Part shown: in pieces, positions 63,053 through 64,000 of the stretch
Position numbering within the stretch: position 1 is the stretch's first letter
Layout of the letters: every line of letters begins with the position of its first letter
Assembly: GCA_016710985.1 (NCBI GenBank)
Contig: JADJTX010000030.1
Coordinates: 1 to 64,000 of the forward strand
Origin: Ignavibacteria bacterium
GTDB taxonomy: Bacteria > Bacteroidota > Ignavibacteria > Tepidaquicellales > Tepidaquicellaceae
Reading direction: 5' to 3'
Length of the DNA stretch: 64,000 bases
The notes under the pieces: model-generated
Told to the model about the DNA's origin: nothing
Seen by the model: only the letters and a program-made list of their open reading frames with translations
The model's database searches: none
Made by a program: the position numbers and the translations under genes

Positions 63053-64000
63053 TTATGTTTTAAATATTTGCCCAATTTGTTTTAAAGATTTTTCTGATAG
63101 CTGAAGATCCGATGCTTTAATATTTTCTTTTAACTGCGATTCTTTTGTCGCTGAAGTGATCACACTTGAGACTATTTCATCTTTCAGGCACCATGCCAAA
63201 GCGACATTGGAAACTGTTGTGTCAAGCTCTCCGGCAATTTCAATAAGCTTACTTACTTTCGCTAAATTCTCTTCGTTCGCAATTTTTTTACGAACACATT
63301 ATTCTTTTTATCCATCAGCCTCGAATCGCTTTCAATCTTTTTCCTGTTGTATTTTCCTGTTAAAACTCCCTGCGCAAGAGGAGACCAGACCACAAGTCCT
63401 ATCCCGGCTTCCCTGCAATAATCCATGACTCCGTTATTTTCTATTTCACTGTAAAGAAGGCTGTACTGCGGCTGATTGCTGACCGGCTTGTGAAGATTAT
63501 GTTTTTCACAAAATTTCACAGCTTCCCTGATTTGATCCCGTGTCCATTCACTCGTTCCCCAGTATAAAATTTTACCGTGTTCAATCAGTGTATTGAAAGC
63601 TCTGCAGGTTTCTTCTAGAGGTGTATTTTCATCATACCTGTGGCACTGGTATAAATCAATATAATCTGTTTTTAAATTTTTAAGAGAGTTGTTAACTGAT
63701 TCGAAGACATGCTTTCGTGACAATCCTCTGTCATTCGGATTCTCTGACATAGGCCAGTAGCATTTTGATGCAATGAACAGATCTTCTCTTTTGAAAATTT
63801 TAAGTGTATTACCCAAAAATATCTCAGCGCTTCCTTTTGCATATACATCAGCGGTATCAAAAAAATTTATCCCGTTATCAAAGGCGTATCTGATGAGTTT
63901 ACTTCCGGTTTTATTGTCAACCGTTCCTCCTAATGTAAGCCAGCTTCCGAATCCAATGACGCTTACCTTTGCACCGCAGTTTCCTAATCTTCTGTATTTC
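63053..64000 (-). CDS. aldo/keto reductase, 5' end cut by the window edge, one frameshift
   Basis: Begins inside the window edge with KYRRLGNCGAKVSVIGFGSW, then FDNGINFFDTADVYAKGSAE (catalytic Asp, Tyr), LFIASKCYWPMSE (Lys), DLYQCHRYDENTPLEE (His), and VSNQPQYSLLYSEIENNG. With one A added at the run 63283-63289 the frame continues FVKKIANEENLAKVSKLIEI and ends QIGQIFKT at 63053. Resembles the Kv-beta/YghZ subgroup, which reduces aldehydes with NADPH. Most of the gene, about 315 residues, is present. Confidence 0.8.

Overview
The window is AT-rich chromosomal DNA from a member of the Bacteroidota/Ignavibacteriota (FCB) group. The evidence for that is a secreted protein ending in a type IX secretion sorting domain (57.6-59.2 kb, with the YQNFPNPFNP motif typical of Ignavibacteria-like genomes), a TAnnTTTG-type promoter, mostly Shine-Dalgarno-less starts on the chromosome, and housekeeping proteins of that flavour (short NusA, PilM/ComEA pair, 2TM and YkvA-type small proteins). 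No rRNA is present. The one tRNA found is tRNA-Ser(UGA).

Layout. 0-6 kb: the 3' part of mtaB, sixA, an ABC ATPase, an enoyl-CoA hydratase, a HisC-like aminotransferase, a DUF192 protein and an FNR-like reductase. 6.1-15.5 kb: a 9.3 kb integrative element bounded by a perfect 79-bp direct repeat, with its tyrosine integrase next to the right end. All its genes lie on the minus strand. It carries a second, truncated integrase 3' end, a PIN-domain toxin-like gene overlapping a probable antitoxin gene, a nested palindrome, and a roughly 419-residue protein that I identify by four motifs as a minimal, divergent family A DNA polymerase. 15.8-21.6 kb: rimP-nusA-infB-rbfA-truB with a terminator-like attenuator abutting the rimP start. 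21.8-30.9 kb: mpg, a beta-CASP nuclease, a decayed toxin-antitoxin pair, small metabolic genes, a rhomboid protease, a remarkable tandem array of alternating hairpins, and a dienelactone hydrolase. 31-36.7 kb: dnaN-recF-DUF721-gyrB-uppP. 36.9-51.8 kb: coaD, rsmD, PilM-like, comEA, an O-methyltransferase, ymdB, an MFS exporter that looks acquired, an orphan Pycsar-type TM effector, der, comM, a KirBac channel and an M28 peptidase. 52-56.7 kb: a three-gene xanthine dehydrogenase-type operon. 56.7-64 kb: HEAT-repeat protein, T9SS cargo, an orphan nuoJ, serS, an rfbD-like reductase, a PfkB kinase and an aldo/keto reductase cut by the right edge.

Sequence quality matters here. Many genes, including the essential dnaN and gyrB, are broken by single-base indels, mostly in A/T homopolymers, that are repaired by adding or removing one base. 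I treat these as probable sequencing errors and annotate the reconstructed genes. The density of such breaks is much higher inside the integrative element than outside it, which could mean lower read coverage of a partly occupied site or real decay. Reconstructed reading frames are stated as reconstructions throughout.
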